Counted from the first letter of the stretch, positions 18,509 through 28,135 are shown. The stretch: DNA of 64,000 bases from an uncultured Clostridium sp. (GCA_900543695.1 UQSG01000001.1:62001-126000); one strand, 5' to 3'. Numbers and translations: made by a program. The notes: generated from the letters alone by a model not told the origin.

Positions 18509-19945
18509 TCAGTCCTCCGAAAGTTCGCGGTATAATTTCAGATATTTAGCGGATTGCGTGCTCCAGTCATATTTCGCGTTCATGGCGTTCTTTACAAGCT
18601 TTTGCCAGGCCTCACGGTTCTTATGCTGCGCCACGGCATATTCGATTACATGAAGCATGTCGTGCGCATTATAATTCGTAAACGAGAAGCCGTTTCCTTC
18701 TCCCGTAAATTCATTGTACGCTGTAACGGTATCGCGGAGTCCTCCCGTTTCACGCACGATCGGCAGCGTACCGTATGCCATTGCGATCATCTGGCTGAGC
18801 CCGCACGGCTCGAACAGCGAGGGCATCAGGAACAGGTCAGAGCCCGCATAGATCTTCGAAGCAAGCACATGGTCGAAGCGGATCAACGCGGAAACCTTCC
18901 CCGGATAGGAATATGCGTAGTATTCAAAAAAGTCCTGATAATCCTGATCGCCCGTGCCGAGCAGCACAAACTGTATATCCATTTTTAAAATTTCCTCCAT
19001 CACCCTTGTCACAAGGTCAATCCCCTTCTGCCGTACGAGACGCGTGATCATAGATAGGATGGGAACGTCCGGATTTTCCGGAAGACCTGCCGTTTTCTGC
19101 AGATCCGTTTTGTTCGCCGCCTTTCTCTGCAGCGAGCGGGAGGTGTAATTCGAAACGATATTCGGATCCGTTTTCGGATTGTTCTGTCCGTAATCGATTC
19201 CGTTGGTAATTCCGACAAGCTTATAGGAATTCTGGCGCAGCAGTCCATCCAGGCCTTCCCCGTAATAAGGCGTCTGAATTTCTTTCGCATACGTCTCGCT
19301 CACAGTCGTGACGCGGTCGGAAAAAACGATGCCGCCCTTCATAAAAGAGATTCCATCGTGATATTTCAGCTTATCCTCGCAGTTATACTGCGGCCCCAGC
19401 CCAAGAAGCTCTTCCAGGACGGAGGGAGAAAACACGCCCTGATATTTCAGATTGTGGATTGTATATACGGAGCGTGTGCGGGAGAATTCAGGTCTTCCAA
19501 AATAAACGTCTTTCAGAAATACTGGAATCATGGCAGTCTGCCAGTCGTTGCAGTGGATGATATCCGGAGAGAACGCGTCCATATACCGGACCGCTTCCAT
19601 GACGGCCCGGCAGAAAAACGAAAAACGCTCGCCATCATCAAAATACCCGTAGCAGCCCGGCCTTTTAAAATAATATTCGTTATCAATGAAATAAACCGGG
19701 ATGCCGTCGTAATTCAGGTATTCAAGCCCGCAGTACTGATTTCTCCAGCCGACGCTCACTCCAAAGGATGCGATAAGACTCGTTTTAGACGTATAATTCA
19801 AGGAAATATCGCCATATTTAGGCAATATGATCCGAACGTCCTCTCCCTTCTCGCGCAGCGCTTTCGGAAGCGCGAAAGAAACGTCCGCCAGCCCGCCTGT
19901 TTTGATAAAAGGCTGTACCTCGGCCGATACAAACAAAATTTTCAT
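18509..19945 (-). CDS. glgA: Glycogen synthase (ADP-glucose type)
   Basis: A 478-residue GT5 glycogen synthase that adds glucose from ADP-glucose to the alpha-1,4 chain. The N-terminal KTGGLADV motif binds the nucleotide sugar. The C-terminal half has SRLVRQKG-like MITRLVRQKGIDL, then PSLFEPCGLSQMIAMAYGTLPI with the conserved acidic residue, and a VRETGGL. Complete. It lies between glgD and glgP in one operon. Confidence 0.97.
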   Translation of the reverse strand: MKILFVSAEVQPFIKTGGLADVSFALPKALREKGEDVRIILPKYGDISLNYTSKTSLIASFGVSVGWRNQYCGLEYLNYDGIPVYFIDNEYYFKRPGCYGYFDDGERFSFFCRAVMEAVRYMDAFSPDIIHCNDWQTAMIPVFLKDVYFGRPEFSRTRSVYTIHNLKYQGVFSPSVLEELLGLGPQYNCEDKLKYHDGISFMKGGIVFSDRVTTVSETYAKEIQTPYYGEGLDGLLRQNSYKLVGITNGIDYGQNNPKTDPNIVSNYTSRSLQRKAANKTDLQKTAGLPENPDVPILSMITRLVRQKGIDLVTRVMEEILKMDIQFVLLGTGDQDYQDFFEYYAYSYPGKVSALIRFDHVLASKIYAGSDLFLMPSLFEPCGLSQMIAMAYGTLPIVRETGGLRDTVTAYNEFTGEGNGFSFTNYNAHDMLHVIEYAVAQHKNREAWQKLVKNAMNAKYDWSTQSAKYLKLYRELSED

Positions 19946-19975
19946 GCTGCGTTCCTCCTTATGCCTTTTGGGCGT

Positions 19976-21091
19976 TTATTTGAACAGATTCTTCTTTTCT
20001 ATCACAAGCGGGAAGGTTTCGTTTCCCTTGAGCTCGGTGCCGCTGTCGATGTCTACGTTTTTATCCACAATGACGTGGGAAAGGCGCGCTCCTCTGTGAA
20101 TTCTGATGTTCTGCAGAATGATGCAGTTGCGAATCGATACGCCATCCTCGATTTCGACATATCTTCCAATTACAGAATTTTCCACGCTGCCCCGGATCAC
20201 GCAGCCGTCGGCGATCAGAGAATTCGTCACGGTACAGCCCTTGACGTAAAGCGTAGGCGGCTCATCCTTGATTTTGGTATAAATCGGCCGATCGGAGCGG
20301 AACAGCGCGCTGCTTACCTCAGGATCAAGCATATTCATATTACTCTTATAATATGAAGAAATCGTATTGATACAAAAAACATATCCCTGATAGCGATACG
20401 CATTGATTTCCAGATTGTACAGCTCGTTAAAAATGATATTGTAAAAGCTGCCGGAATTGATGTTATGCGCGCTTTTATAAATCAAATCTACCAGCTGTTC
20501 TTTTTTCATAATGAAAATTTCCATGCAGATATTTGCTTTCTTGCCAAAGCCGATGTTCTTGCCGACGCCCTTCAGCCTGCCGCTCCGTTTGTCGACATCC
20601 AATGTATAGCAGTTGAGAAATTCCGTATCTGCATGGTCCGTTTCCGTATACACGACCGTCATGTCTGCGCCGGACGCCTCGTGCGCTTCCACCACCTCCG
20701 TTAGATCCATGTTGCATACCATATAGGAAGACGTCAGAATCACGTTTTCACTGCTGCTCCGGTAAATATATTCCATATTGTTTTTGAGAAGCTTGGAATC
20801 ATGGTTTACAAAATCGCAGAGCCCGTGATTGAAAAGAAACAGCCCGTCAATCTTTCTGTTCAGATCCCATGCCTTTCCTGTTCCGACGTGATCCGTAAGA
20901 GACCTGGAATTTGTGCTGGAAAAGATTCCGACGTTTTTGATCCCGCTGTTTACGATATTCGAAAGCATGAAATCAATGACGCGGTATCTGCTCCCGATTG
21001 GGATCGATGCGATCGGCCGGTTTGTCGTGAGGCTTCTGATATCGTTTTCGTTTTCGTCCAGATTGATAATCGCCATATAATCCTTTATCAT
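19976..21091 (-). CDS. glgD: GlgD, regulatory-type glucose-1-phosphate adenylyltransferase subunit
   Basis: A 371-residue GlgC paralogue with an altered N-terminus: the glycine-rich pyrophosphorylase loop GGQGSRL of GlgC is absent (it begins MAIINLDENENDIRSLTTNRP). The nucleotidyltransferase fold and the C-terminal left-handed beta-helix repeats (from about residue 280) are kept. In Firmicutes GlgD forms a hetero-oligomer with GlgC and raises its activity. The gene begins 12 nt after glgC, which fits subunits made in equal amounts. Confidence 0.95.
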   Translation of the reverse strand: MIKDYMAIINLDENENDIRSLTTNRPIASIPIGSRYRVIDFMLSNIVNSGIKNVGIFSSTNSRSLTDHVGTGKAWDLNRKIDGLFLFNHGLCDFVNHDSKLLKNNMEYIYRSSSENVILTSSYMVCNMDLTEVVEAHEASGADMTVVYTETDHADTEFLNCYTLDVDKRSGRLKGVGKNIGFGKKANICMEIFIMKKEQLVDLIYKSAHNINSGSFYNIIFNELYNLEINAYRYQGYVFCINTISSYYKSNMNMLDPEVSSALFRSDRPIYTKIKDEPPTLYVKGCTVTNSLIADGCVIRGSVENSVIGRYVEIEDGVSIRNCIILQNIRIHRGARLSHVIVDKNVDIDSGTELKGNETFPLVIEKKNLFK

Positions 21092-21103
21092 TTTAAAACC
21101 TCC

Positions 21104-22249
21104 TTACCCCATTCTGGCCTGGGACGGAATCGTTTTTCCAGCGTCAATCACTGCGATTTCTCTGCCGTTTCCAATCGCGTTATGCGATTCCACCCGCACA
21201 TTCTCCAGCAGGATGCTCTTGCTGATGATCACATTATCGTCCACAACGGAATTTTCCATAATAATCGAGTTTTCTATCCGCGTATTTTTCCCGATCTGCA
21301 CGCCGGGAAAAACGATGGAATTGACGAGCTGACCGAGAATGACGCAGCCCTCCGTCACAATTGAGTTTTCCAGCCGCGCTCCCGGGCCGATATACTGCGA
21401 CGGCCGCGCCGCCGTATCGGTATAAATTTTCCAGTCGTTAGAAAACAGCTTCACTTCGTTGTCCGGGCTCAGCAAATCCATATGAGCCTCCCAATAGCTC
21501 TGGACTGTGCCCACGTCCTTCCAGTAGCCGCTGAAGCGGTAAGCGACGAGCGTCTCCCCCTTTTCAAGCATCGTGGGAATCACGTTCTTTCCAAAGTCAT
21601 TTTCCGACGCAGGATCCTCCGCATCGGCGATCAGGTATTTTCTGAGCTTTTCATATGTAAAAATATAAATTCCCATCGAAGCAAGCGTGCTTTTCGGCTC
21701 TTTCGGCTTTTCTTCAAACGCCGTGATCACGCCGTCCTCGTCCGTATGCATGATGCCGAAGCGAGATGCCTCGGCAAGCGGCACCTCGATCACGGCGATC
21801 GTTGCGTCCGCCGCCGCGTCAATATGGCGCGCAAGCATTTTGCGGTAATCCATTTTGTAAATATGGTCTCCCGACAGAATCAGCACATATTCGGGGTTAT
21901 AATCATCAAGAAAATTCAGATTCTGATAGATGGCGTTCGCTGTTCCCTTGTACCAGTCGCCTCCCGCTTCACTCATATACGGAGGCAGCATTGCCGCGCC
22001 GCCGTGTACGCGGTCCAGATCCCACGGCGTTCCGATTCCGATATGCGCATTCAACCGCTGCGGTTTGTACTGCGTCAGGATTCCCACCGTGTCGATGCCG
22101 GAATTTGAGCAGTTGCTGAGCGCAAAGTCAATGATCCTGTATTTTCCGCCGAACGGCACTGCGGGCTTTGCCATATGCTTTGTAAGAAGCCCAAGCCGGC
22201 TTCCCTGTCCTCCCGCGAGTATCATTGCAACCATGTTCTTCTTGGCCAT
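21104..22249 (-). CDS. glgC: Glucose-1-phosphate adenylyltransferase, catalytic subunit
   Basis: A 381-residue GlgC that makes ADP-glucose from ATP and glucose-1-phosphate. The catalytic loop MILAGGQGSRLGLLT and the substrate site KPAVPFGGKYRIIDF are intact, as is SGDHIYKMDY with the metal-binding Asp. C-terminal beta-helix repeats begin near residue 290. Preceded by GAGGAG. It is 20 nt after glgB. Confidence 0.97.
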   Translation of the reverse strand: MAKKNMVAMILAGGQGSRLGLLTKHMAKPAVPFGGKYRIIDFALSNCSNSGIDTVGILTQYKPQRLNAHIGIGTPWDLDRVHGGAAMLPPYMSEAGGDWYKGTANAIYQNLNFLDDYNPEYVLILSGDHIYKMDYRKMLARHIDAAADATIAVIEVPLAEASRFGIMHTDEDGVITAFEEKPKEPKSTLASMGIYIFTYEKLRKYLIADAEDPASENDFGKNVIPTMLEKGETLVAYRFSGYWKDVGTVQSYWEAHMDLLSPDNEVKLFSNDWKIYTDTAARPSQYIGPGARLENSIVTEGCVILGQLVNSIVFPGVQIGKNTRIENSIIMENSVVDDNVIISKSILLENVRVESHNAIGNGREIAVIDAGKTIPSQARMG

Positions 22250-22269
22250 ACGCGTTACACTCCTCTGTC

Positions 22270-24240
22270 TTATTCTCTATTCTTCCGCCGGAATACGGGC
22301 CGGTATATCATTGCGCCGTATCCCGGAAGCTTGATCCTGATATGGAACGGGAGGCCATTCCACGGCTCCGGCTCCGGTTTCAGCATGATTTCAGCCGGCT
22401 CCGCTTGGGAGTCCGGCGGGAAGGGGAACGCAAGCACATAATCTGCAAAGCGCGGAACGCCGAGCTTGAATTCCTCATACGCAGCCGGCGTAAAATTGCA
22501 GATTACGACAAGAAAATCCTCCTCGTCGTCCGCATAGCGGAGATACGAAAACACGCTCTGCGACGAGTTGTTTGCGTCGATCCAGCGAAAGCCCTCGCGG
22601 CGGTCGTCCTTCTCCCACAGCGCCTTATGTTCCGCATAGAATGCGTTCAAATCACGGACATAGCGCCGCAGACGTTCATGCTTCGGATATAACAGCAGCT
22701 TCCATTCCAGCTCTTCATAATAGCGCCATTCTACAAACTGTCCAAATTCGTTCCCCATAAACTGCAGCTTTTTGCCGGGATGCGTCATCATGAATAAATA
22801 ATAGCACGCAAGCGCCTCGAATTTTGCGTCATAGTCCCCGAACATTTTTTCGATCATGGAACGTTTCCCGTGGACGACCTCATCGTGGGAAAGCGGAAGA
22901 ATATAATTCTCCGAAAATGCGTATAAGATGGAAAACGTCATTTGATTATGATGCCACTGTCTGTATATGGGATCCATCCTCATGTATTCCAGCGTATCGT
23001 TCATCCAGCCCATGTTCCATTTAAAGTTAAAGCCGAGTCCTCCCAGATACGTCGGCTTCGTTACCAGCGGCCAGGCGCTTGAATCCTCCGCAATCATCAG
23101 AGGATTGGGGATTTCTTCGAAAACAGCGCGGTTAAGGGCCCGCAAAAATTCAATTCCCTCAATGCATTCATTTCCGCCGTATCTGTTTTTCAATGCGGGA
23201 GAGGGCTTTTTTGCATAATCCAGGTACAGCATATTTGCAACGGCGTCCACGCGCAGCCCGTCGACGTGAAATTCGCGAAAGAAGTACAAGGCATTCGAAA
23301 TCAGAAAGCTCCGGACCTCTCCCTTTCCGAGATCGAAATTCGCGGTTCCCCACTGAAGATTCTCCCGCCGTTCTTCCAGCTCCGATTCGTACGCCCAATC
23401 CCCGTCAAAGTTGTAAAGTCCGGATTCATCCTTGCAGAAATGACCGGGCACCCAGTCCAGAATGACGCCGATTCCCGCCTGATGAAGACGATCCACGAAA
23501 TACCGGAAATCGTCCGGCGAGCCATATCGGCTTGTAATCGAATAAAAGCAAAGCGTCTGATAGCCCCAGGAGGCATCCAGAGGATGCTCCGAAACGGGCA
23601 TGATTTCCACATGCGTATAATGCATCTCGCGTAAATAGACAGCAAGCTGCTCTGCAAGCTCCCGATAATTTAAAAACGGCTCTTCCGCCTTTCTTTTGTC
23701 GACTTCCTGCCACTGCGTTTCATAATCAATTCCTGAAATCGCTCCGCGCTTCCAGGAGCCGAGATGCACCTCATAAATATTCAGCGGGCCGTGAATCCAA
23801 TCCTTCCCCGCCCGCTGCTTCATCCATTCTTTATCTCCCCACGCATATTTCCCCGACTCATAGATGACGGAAGCCGTTCCCGGCCTGCATTCGCTCAGAA
23901 GCGCATACGGATCGGATTTATATACCGTTCTGCCGTTTTTTTGTTCGACGGCATATTTGTATTTCTGTCCCACAGCCGCATCCGGAGTAAAAAACGACCA
24001 GACGCCGTTCTTTCCGCGCTTCATGGCTCCTGATTCTGTATCGTTCTTTCCCCAGTCGTTAAACTCTCCAATCACGCGCACGCCGGCGGCTCCCGGCGCC
24101 CACAGCGTAAAACGGATACCGGACGTTCTGACTCCGCCGACCGTCCGGACGCAGCTGCGGCTTCCAAAAAACTGATAGCTGTCCGTACAGTTTCCCGTTT
24201 GAAAATCTCGGAAGCGTTTTTTGGAAAGGAACTCAGCCAT
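22270..24240 (-). CDS. glgB: 1,4-alpha-glucan branching enzyme
   Basis: A 656-residue GH13 branching enzyme that makes alpha-1,6 branches in glycogen. The N-terminal CBM48 domain (about 30-120, FTLWAPGAAGVRVIGEFNDW) is followed by the barrel with GLRVDAVANML (nucleophile), MIAEDSSAWP (acid/base) and LPLSHDEVVHGK. Length is typical for bacterial GlgB. It is the first gene of the glycogen operon, with AAAGGAG before the ATG and a near-consensus promoter upstream. Confidence 0.97.
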   Translation of the reverse strand: MAEFLSKKRFRDFQTGNCTDSYQFFGSRSCVRTVGGVRTSGIRFTLWAPGAAGVRVIGEFNDWGKNDTESGAMKRGKNGVWSFFTPDAAVGQKYKYAVEQKNGRTVYKSDPYALLSECRPGTASVIYESGKYAWGDKEWMKQRAGKDWIHGPLNIYEVHLGSWKRGAISGIDYETQWQEVDKRKAEEPFLNYRELAEQLAVYLREMHYTHVEIMPVSEHPLDASWGYQTLCFYSITSRYGSPDDFRYFVDRLHQAGIGVILDWVPGHFCKDESGLYNFDGDWAYESELEERRENLQWGTANFDLGKGEVRSFLISNALYFFREFHVDGLRVDAVANMLYLDYAKKPSPALKNRYGGNECIEGIEFLRALNRAVFEEIPNPLMIAEDSSAWPLVTKPTYLGGLGFNFKWNMGWMNDTLEYMRMDPIYRQWHHNQMTFSILYAFSENYILPLSHDEVVHGKRSMIEKMFGDYDAKFEALACYYLFMMTHPGKKLQFMGNEFGQFVEWRYYEELEWKLLLYPKHERLRRYVRDLNAFYAEHKALWEKDDRREGFRWIDANNSSQSVFSYLRYADDEEDFLVVICNFTPAAYEEFKLGVPRFADYVLAFPFPPDSQAEPAEIMLKPEPEPWNGLPFHIRIKLPGYGAMIYRPVFRRKNRE

Positions 24241-24277
24241 ACGTTTTTCTCCTTTAAATAAAACCTTTTATTAAAAA

Positions 24278-24306
24278 ATTGTAACTTATCATTTTGGGTT
24301 TGTCAA
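24278..24306 (-). promoter_or_regulatory. Promoter of the glycogen operon
   Basis: On the minus strand TTGACA, 17 nt, TACAAT, about 40 nt upstream of glgB. Its -35 hexamer occupies 24301-24306 and coincides with the -35 of the opposite promoter (24300-24305), so the two can hardly be used by polymerase at the same time. Confidence 0.65.
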
Positions 24307-24329
24307 GAGTACGGATAACATGATATAAT
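24300..24329 (+). promoter_or_regulatory. Promoter of the MutS-like gene
   Basis: TTGTCA, 18 nt, TATAAT, with a leader of about 25 nt before the TTG start. The -35 shares five bases with the divergent glycogen promoter. Confidence 0.6.
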
Positions 24330-24359
24330 GAATAAAAATAAAAGAAAGCGGCGATAAAT

Positions 24360-26111
24360 TTGGAACAAAAATATTTTTTCAGCCTGATGTGGCCCGATTA
24401 CTCCGAGGGACGCAGAATCGAAGCGGAAATCCGAAGCGGGGAAATGTCCCTCTTCAATCAGGATCTTCTGGAGCGCGATATCAACGCGGAAATGCTCCTG
24501 GAGGGCATGGAAATCCGCAATGATAACAAGAGCTATATCAAAATGCGCATGATGGATATGGTGCTGGATGAGAAAATCATCAAATACCGTCAGGATATTC
24601 TGAAGGATTTTATGAAGCATCCTGAGATCGAGCGTGCCTTCGACCAGACGCTCCTCCCGCTGATTCTGCGGCTGCGCGAAATGAAAAAAGCAAATATTGC
24701 GCACGACGATAATCTCAGAAAAATCGCATGGCGGATCGAAATGCTGAAAATGTATATGCAGTGCGTAGATATTCTTCATGATCTGATCTGCGCGCCCGGC
24801 AGCACGTTCGGTTCCCAAGGCATGAACGAATTTAAGAAAATGCTGGATGAGCTTTACGGGGGCGACAGCTATAAGGAGCTCAAGCGGCTTCTGCCGGACC
24901 TGTATGATAAGCTGCAGACGATGAAGGGCGTCACGATCGGAATCAATCTTGACAATGAGCTCCGTCCCGTTGAAGCCGTTCTGCTTTCGATTGAAGAAAA
25001 GCCGTTCCGGCAGAGGGGGCTTGTCACTTCCCTCCTCGGAATGCGGAAAAACGACGAAAACTACTTCGGGATCGGCTCTTTCTATTCCATTCTGAGAGAA
25101 AACAAAGCAAATTCGCTGGATATCGGCATCATGCGCGATCTGGAAGCCGTGATGGGCGACACCTTCAAGCATCTTGGAGAAACGCTGACGCGCTTTGAAT
25201 GGATAGAGACAGCATTTCTTTTTGAGCTGCTGCCCGAGGTTTATTATTACATTGGCGGCTGCCGTCTTGCATCCAAGCTGCAGAAATCCGGCCTTCCGAT
25301 TTGCTTCCCGGAGCCAGCTCCGAAGGACGAGCGTATTTTCCAGGTGAAGGATATGTATGACGCCAGCTTCGCGCTGCGCATCATGAGCGATATCGGTCTG
25401 AAGGATCTGGAAAACGTCGTGGTGTGCAACGACGCGGAAATGTCCGACCGCGCGGGGAGGATTTTCATTCTGACGGGCGCAAATCAGGGCGGAAAGACGA
25501 CGTTCACCAGAGGAATCGGAATCTGCCAGCTTTTGTTCCAGGCCGGCTTCCCCATACCCGGCACGTCCGGCAGAATCAGTCCTGTTGATAATATTTACAC
25601 ACATTTTCCGGAGCTTGAGAAAAATTCAATCAGCGAGGGCCGGCTGGGCGAAGAATGCATCCGGCTGGAGACGATTCTGCCCCGCCTCACAAAATACAGC
25701 ATGATTCTGATGAATGAGTCGCTCTCGAGCACCAGCCATCAGGAATGCCTCTTTATCGCGGAAGAAATCATGAAATATCTGCGGCGCGTCGGAGCCCGCT
25801 GCGTCTTTGCGACACATATTCACGAGCTTGCCGAAAACATTCCGGAGCTCAATAAGGAGCCGGCGCTCAGCGATCTGGTCAGCATGGTCGCAGGCGTAGA
25901 CGAAGGAACCGATATGGAAGTTCTTACGGAGGAAGGCAGGAAAAAATATCAGGGCTCGAAACGTACTTACAAGATTCTTCCCCTGCCGCCGCAGGGAAAA
26001 AGCTTCGCTTTGGATATTGCGAAAACATACGGCATCAGCTTCGAGCAGCTCTGCAGAACGCACGATGAAAAATATTCGGCGCCCGGCGTCGATCCCTCGC
26101 GCGGAGCGTAA
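24360..26111 (+). CDS. MutS-like ATPase (MutS domain V family, non-canonical)
   Basis: A 583-residue protein whose C-terminal part (about 350-560) is a MutS ATPase domain: P-loop LTGANQGGKTTF, and FATHIHELAE further on. The Walker B region reads MILMNESLSSTS, with Asn where MutS has Asp before the Glu. The N-terminal mismatch-recognition and connector domains of true MutS are missing; the rest is helical, like the clamp/lever part. I recall similar stand-alone proteins in Clostridia; their role is not established. The start is a TTG at 24360 (a later ATG at 24387 is possible). An MscS gene follows 15 nt downstream. Confidence 0.82.
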   Translation: MEQKYFFSLMWPDYSEGRRIEAEIRSGEMSLFNQDLLERDINAEMLLEGMEIRNDNKSYIKMRMMDMVLDEKIIKYRQDILKDFMKHPEIERAFDQTLLPLILRLREMKKANIAHDDNLRKIAWRIEMLKMYMQCVDILHDLICAPGSTFGSQGMNEFKKMLDELYGGDSYKELKRLLPDLYDKLQTMKGVTIGINLDNELRPVEAVLLSIEEKPFRQRGLVTSLLGMRKNDENYFGIGSFYSILRENKANSLDIGIMRDLEAVMGDTFKHLGETLTRFEWIETAFLFELLPEVYYYIGGCRLASKLQKSGLPICFPEPAPKDERIFQVKDMYDASFALRIMSDIGLKDLENVVVCNDAEMSDRAGRIFILTGANQGGKTTFTRGIGICQLLFQAGFPIPGTSGRISPVDNIYTHFPELEKNSISEGRLGEECIRLETILPRLTKYSMILMNESLSSTSHQECLFIAEEIMKYLRRVGARCVFATHIHELAENIPELNKEPALSDLVSMVAGVDEGTDMEVLTEEGRKKYQGSKRTYKILPLPPQGKSFALDIAKTYGISFEQLCRTHDEKYSAPGVDPSRGA

Positions 26112-26126
26112 GAGGGCGAGGACGCT

Positions 26127-26948
26127 ATGGAGGATTTTCTCAAGAAGGCAGGCGACGTTCTGATCAGCAGCGGTCTGAAGCTGATGCTGGCCTGTCTTAT
26201 ATTGATTATTGGCTTTAAGCTTGTAAAATTTCTGCTTGCGCGGATCTCAAAACGGCGCGGATTTCAGAGGATCGATCCGAGCGCGCAGACGTTCATTAAA
26301 AGCTTTCTCAATATCGGCGCAAAAATTCTGATCGTCATAACGGCCGCGGCGATCATGGGAGTTCCAATGACCTCCATCGCCGCGGCGATCGCCTCCGCCG
26401 GTCTGGCAATCGGACTCGCACTGCAGGGCGGTCTGTCGAATCTCGCCGGCGGCGTGCTGCTGCTTATTTTCAAACCGTTTGCCATCGGGGATTACATCAA
26501 AACCGAAAACGGTCTGGAAGGGACTGTCGTCAAAATTGACATTTTCTACACGACGCTGAAAATGGCCGACAATACAAAGATCGTCATCCCCAACGGTACG
26601 CTTTCCAACGAAGCCATCTCCGACGTTTCTCATTACGGCACAAGACGTGTGGAGCTGAAATTCAGCGCCGGATACCAGAACGATGTGGATCAGGTGCTTT
26701 CCATTCTCAAAGCGACGGCCGCCCGGCACAGTCTTGTGGTCAGCGAGCCCGCCCCTCCGTTTGCCGCGCTTGCCTCGCACGGCGACAGCGCGCTGAATTA
26801 CGTGCTGCGCGTCTGGTGCCGGCAGGAGGATTACTGGACGGTCTATTACGATCTCTGCGCCGAAATCAAAAGGGAATTTGACCGAAACGGCATTGAGATT
26901 CCCTTCCCGCAGCTCGACGTACACGTCAAGGATTCCGGCGGCAAATGA
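26127..26948 (+). CDS. MscS-family small-conductance mechanosensitive channel
   Basis: A 273-residue MscS-type channel that opens under membrane tension and lets solutes out during hypo-osmotic shock. Three membrane helices: about residues 13-35, 60-80 and the pore helix 85-115, rich in Gly and Ala (SAGLAIGLALQGGLSNLAGG) as in MscS TM3. The cytoplasmic beta domain follows (FAIGDYIKTENGLEGTVVKI, then the VIPNGTLSN motif). Complete; close to the 286 residues of E. coli MscS. It is the last gene of the MutS-like operon and is followed by a terminator. Confidence 0.95.
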   Translation: MEDFLKKAGDVLISSGLKLMLACLILIIGFKLVKFLLARISKRRGFQRIDPSAQTFIKSFLNIGAKILIVITAAAIMGVPMTSIAAAIASAGLAIGLALQGGLSNLAGGVLLLIFKPFAIGDYIKTENGLEGTVVKIDIFYTTLKMADNTKIVIPNGTLSNEAISDVSHYGTRRVELKFSAGYQNDVDQVLSILKATAARHSLVVSEPAPPFAALASHGDSALNYVLRVWCRQEDYWTVYYDLCAEIKREFDRNGIEIPFPQLDVHVKDSGGK

Positions 26949-26967
26949 GCGCGCTGCCGATTGATAA

Positions 26968-27006
26968 GAGCCCCATTCGCTTCCATACGAACGGGGCTCC
27001 TTTTTT
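26968..27006 (+). terminator. Rho-independent terminator after the MscS gene
   Basis: GAGCCCCATTCG and CGAACGGGGCTC form a 12-bp stem with one A-C mismatch and an 8-nt loop, followed by CTTTTTTC. It ends the plus-strand unit just before the convergent ilvE. Confidence 0.88.
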
Positions 27007-27030
27007 CAATGCTCTTTTTCCGTAAAGGGA

Positions 27031-28095
27031 TCAGACCTCTACCGTCCAGCCCATCTCATCCGGCAGCGCCCCGGACTGGATCCCTGTAATGGAGTCATAC
27101 AGCTTCTGAGAAATTTTTCCGATCTCGCCATTGTTGATTTTCATGATGTGACCTTCCCAGTTCAGCTCTCCGACGGGAGAAATGACGGCCGCCGTACCGG
27201 TGCCGAAGACTTCATCCAGCTTCCCCTTCTGATACGCCTCGTAAACCTCCGCGATTGCCAGCTTGCGCTCCGTTACCCGATAGCCCCAGCTCTTTAAAAG
27301 CTGAATGGAAGAATCTCTCGTAACGCCCGCGAGAATGCTGCCATTGAGAGCCGGCGTTATCACTTCTCCGTCAATGACAAAGAAAACGTTCATCGTGCCG
27401 ACTTCTTCAATATATTTGCGTTCGATGCCGTCCAGCCAGAGCACCTGCGTATAGCTCAGCTCATACGCCTTCTCCTGTGCCCGGATGCTCGCCGCATAGT
27501 TGCCGGGCGTTTTGGCGAAGCCGATTCCGCCGCGCACCGCGCGCACATAATCGTCCTCGACATAAATTTTCACCGGATTCAGCCCCTCCGGATAATACGC
27601 GCCGACCGGCGAAAGAATAATAATGAACATGTACGTTTCCGCGGGCTTTACGCCGAGATACGGATCAACGGCAATAATAAACGGACGGATATACAGAGAC
27701 GTTCCCGGCGCTTCCGGAATCCAGTCCCGGTCGACATCCACGAGCTTCTTCAGCGCTTCCAGCGCAAATGCCTCGTCCAGCGGCGGAATGCACAATCTTT
27801 CGTTTGAAATGTTGGCCCGTTCGATATTCTTCTGCGGGCGGAACAGAAGCACTCTTCCGTCTTTCGTTTTGTAGGCCTTCAGGCCTTCGAAAATTCCCTG
27901 CCCATAATGGAAAATCATCGCCGACGGATCCAGAGTAAGCGGCGCGTACGGTACGATTCTCGCATCGTGCCAGCCCCTGCCCTTCGTATAGTCCATGATA
28001 AACATGTGGTCCGTAAAAATTTTGCCAAATCCCAGCTTGCTTTCGTCCGCAGGCTTCTGCTTCGGCGCCGTCGTTCTGGTAATTTTGATTTCCAT
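27031..28095 (-). CDS. ilvE: Branched-chain amino acid aminotransferase
   Basis: A 354-residue class IV aminotransferase of the larger (BCAT/eukaryote-like) type, which moves the amino group between glutamate and the 2-keto acids of Leu, Ile and Val. The PLP Lys lies in GIERKYIEEVGTMNVFF; FGTGTAAVISPV and the phosphate-binding SILAGVTRDS are present. I chose the ATG at 28095 because GGGAGG is 9 nt upstream; an earlier ATG at 28119 has no such site. Single-gene unit by its own promoter; no T-box leader is visible in the short 5' region. Confidence 0.96.
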   Translation of the reverse strand: MEIKITRTTAPKQKPADESKLGFGKIFTDHMFIMDYTKGRGWHDARIVPYAPLTLDPSAMIFHYGQGIFEGLKAYKTKDGRVLLFRPQKNIERANISNERLCIPPLDEAFALEALKKLVDVDRDWIPEAPGTSLYIRPFIIAVDPYLGVKPAETYMFIIILSPVGAYYPEGLNPVKIYVEDDYVRAVRGGIGFAKTPGNYAASIRAQEKAYELSYTQVLWLDGIERKYIEEVGTMNVFFVIDGEVITPALNGSILAGVTRDSSIQLLKSWGYRVTERKLAIAEVYEAYQKGKLDEVFGTGTAAVISPVGELNWEGHIMKINNGEIGKISQKLYDSITGIQSGALPDEMGWTVEV

Positions 28096-28135
28096 AGCCA
28101 AATTCCTCCCATACTGCAAAATAATGATCCTTTTT

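Noticed and set aside
24241..24299. Riboswitch in the leader of the glycogen operon
   Set aside because: The leader is about 35 nt and AT-rich, with no conserved fold.
24303..25604. Long open frame on the minus strand (433 codons) opposite the MutS-like gene
   Set aside because: It is the antisense shadow of a clearly conserved ATPase gene and has no recognisable domain or ribosome site.
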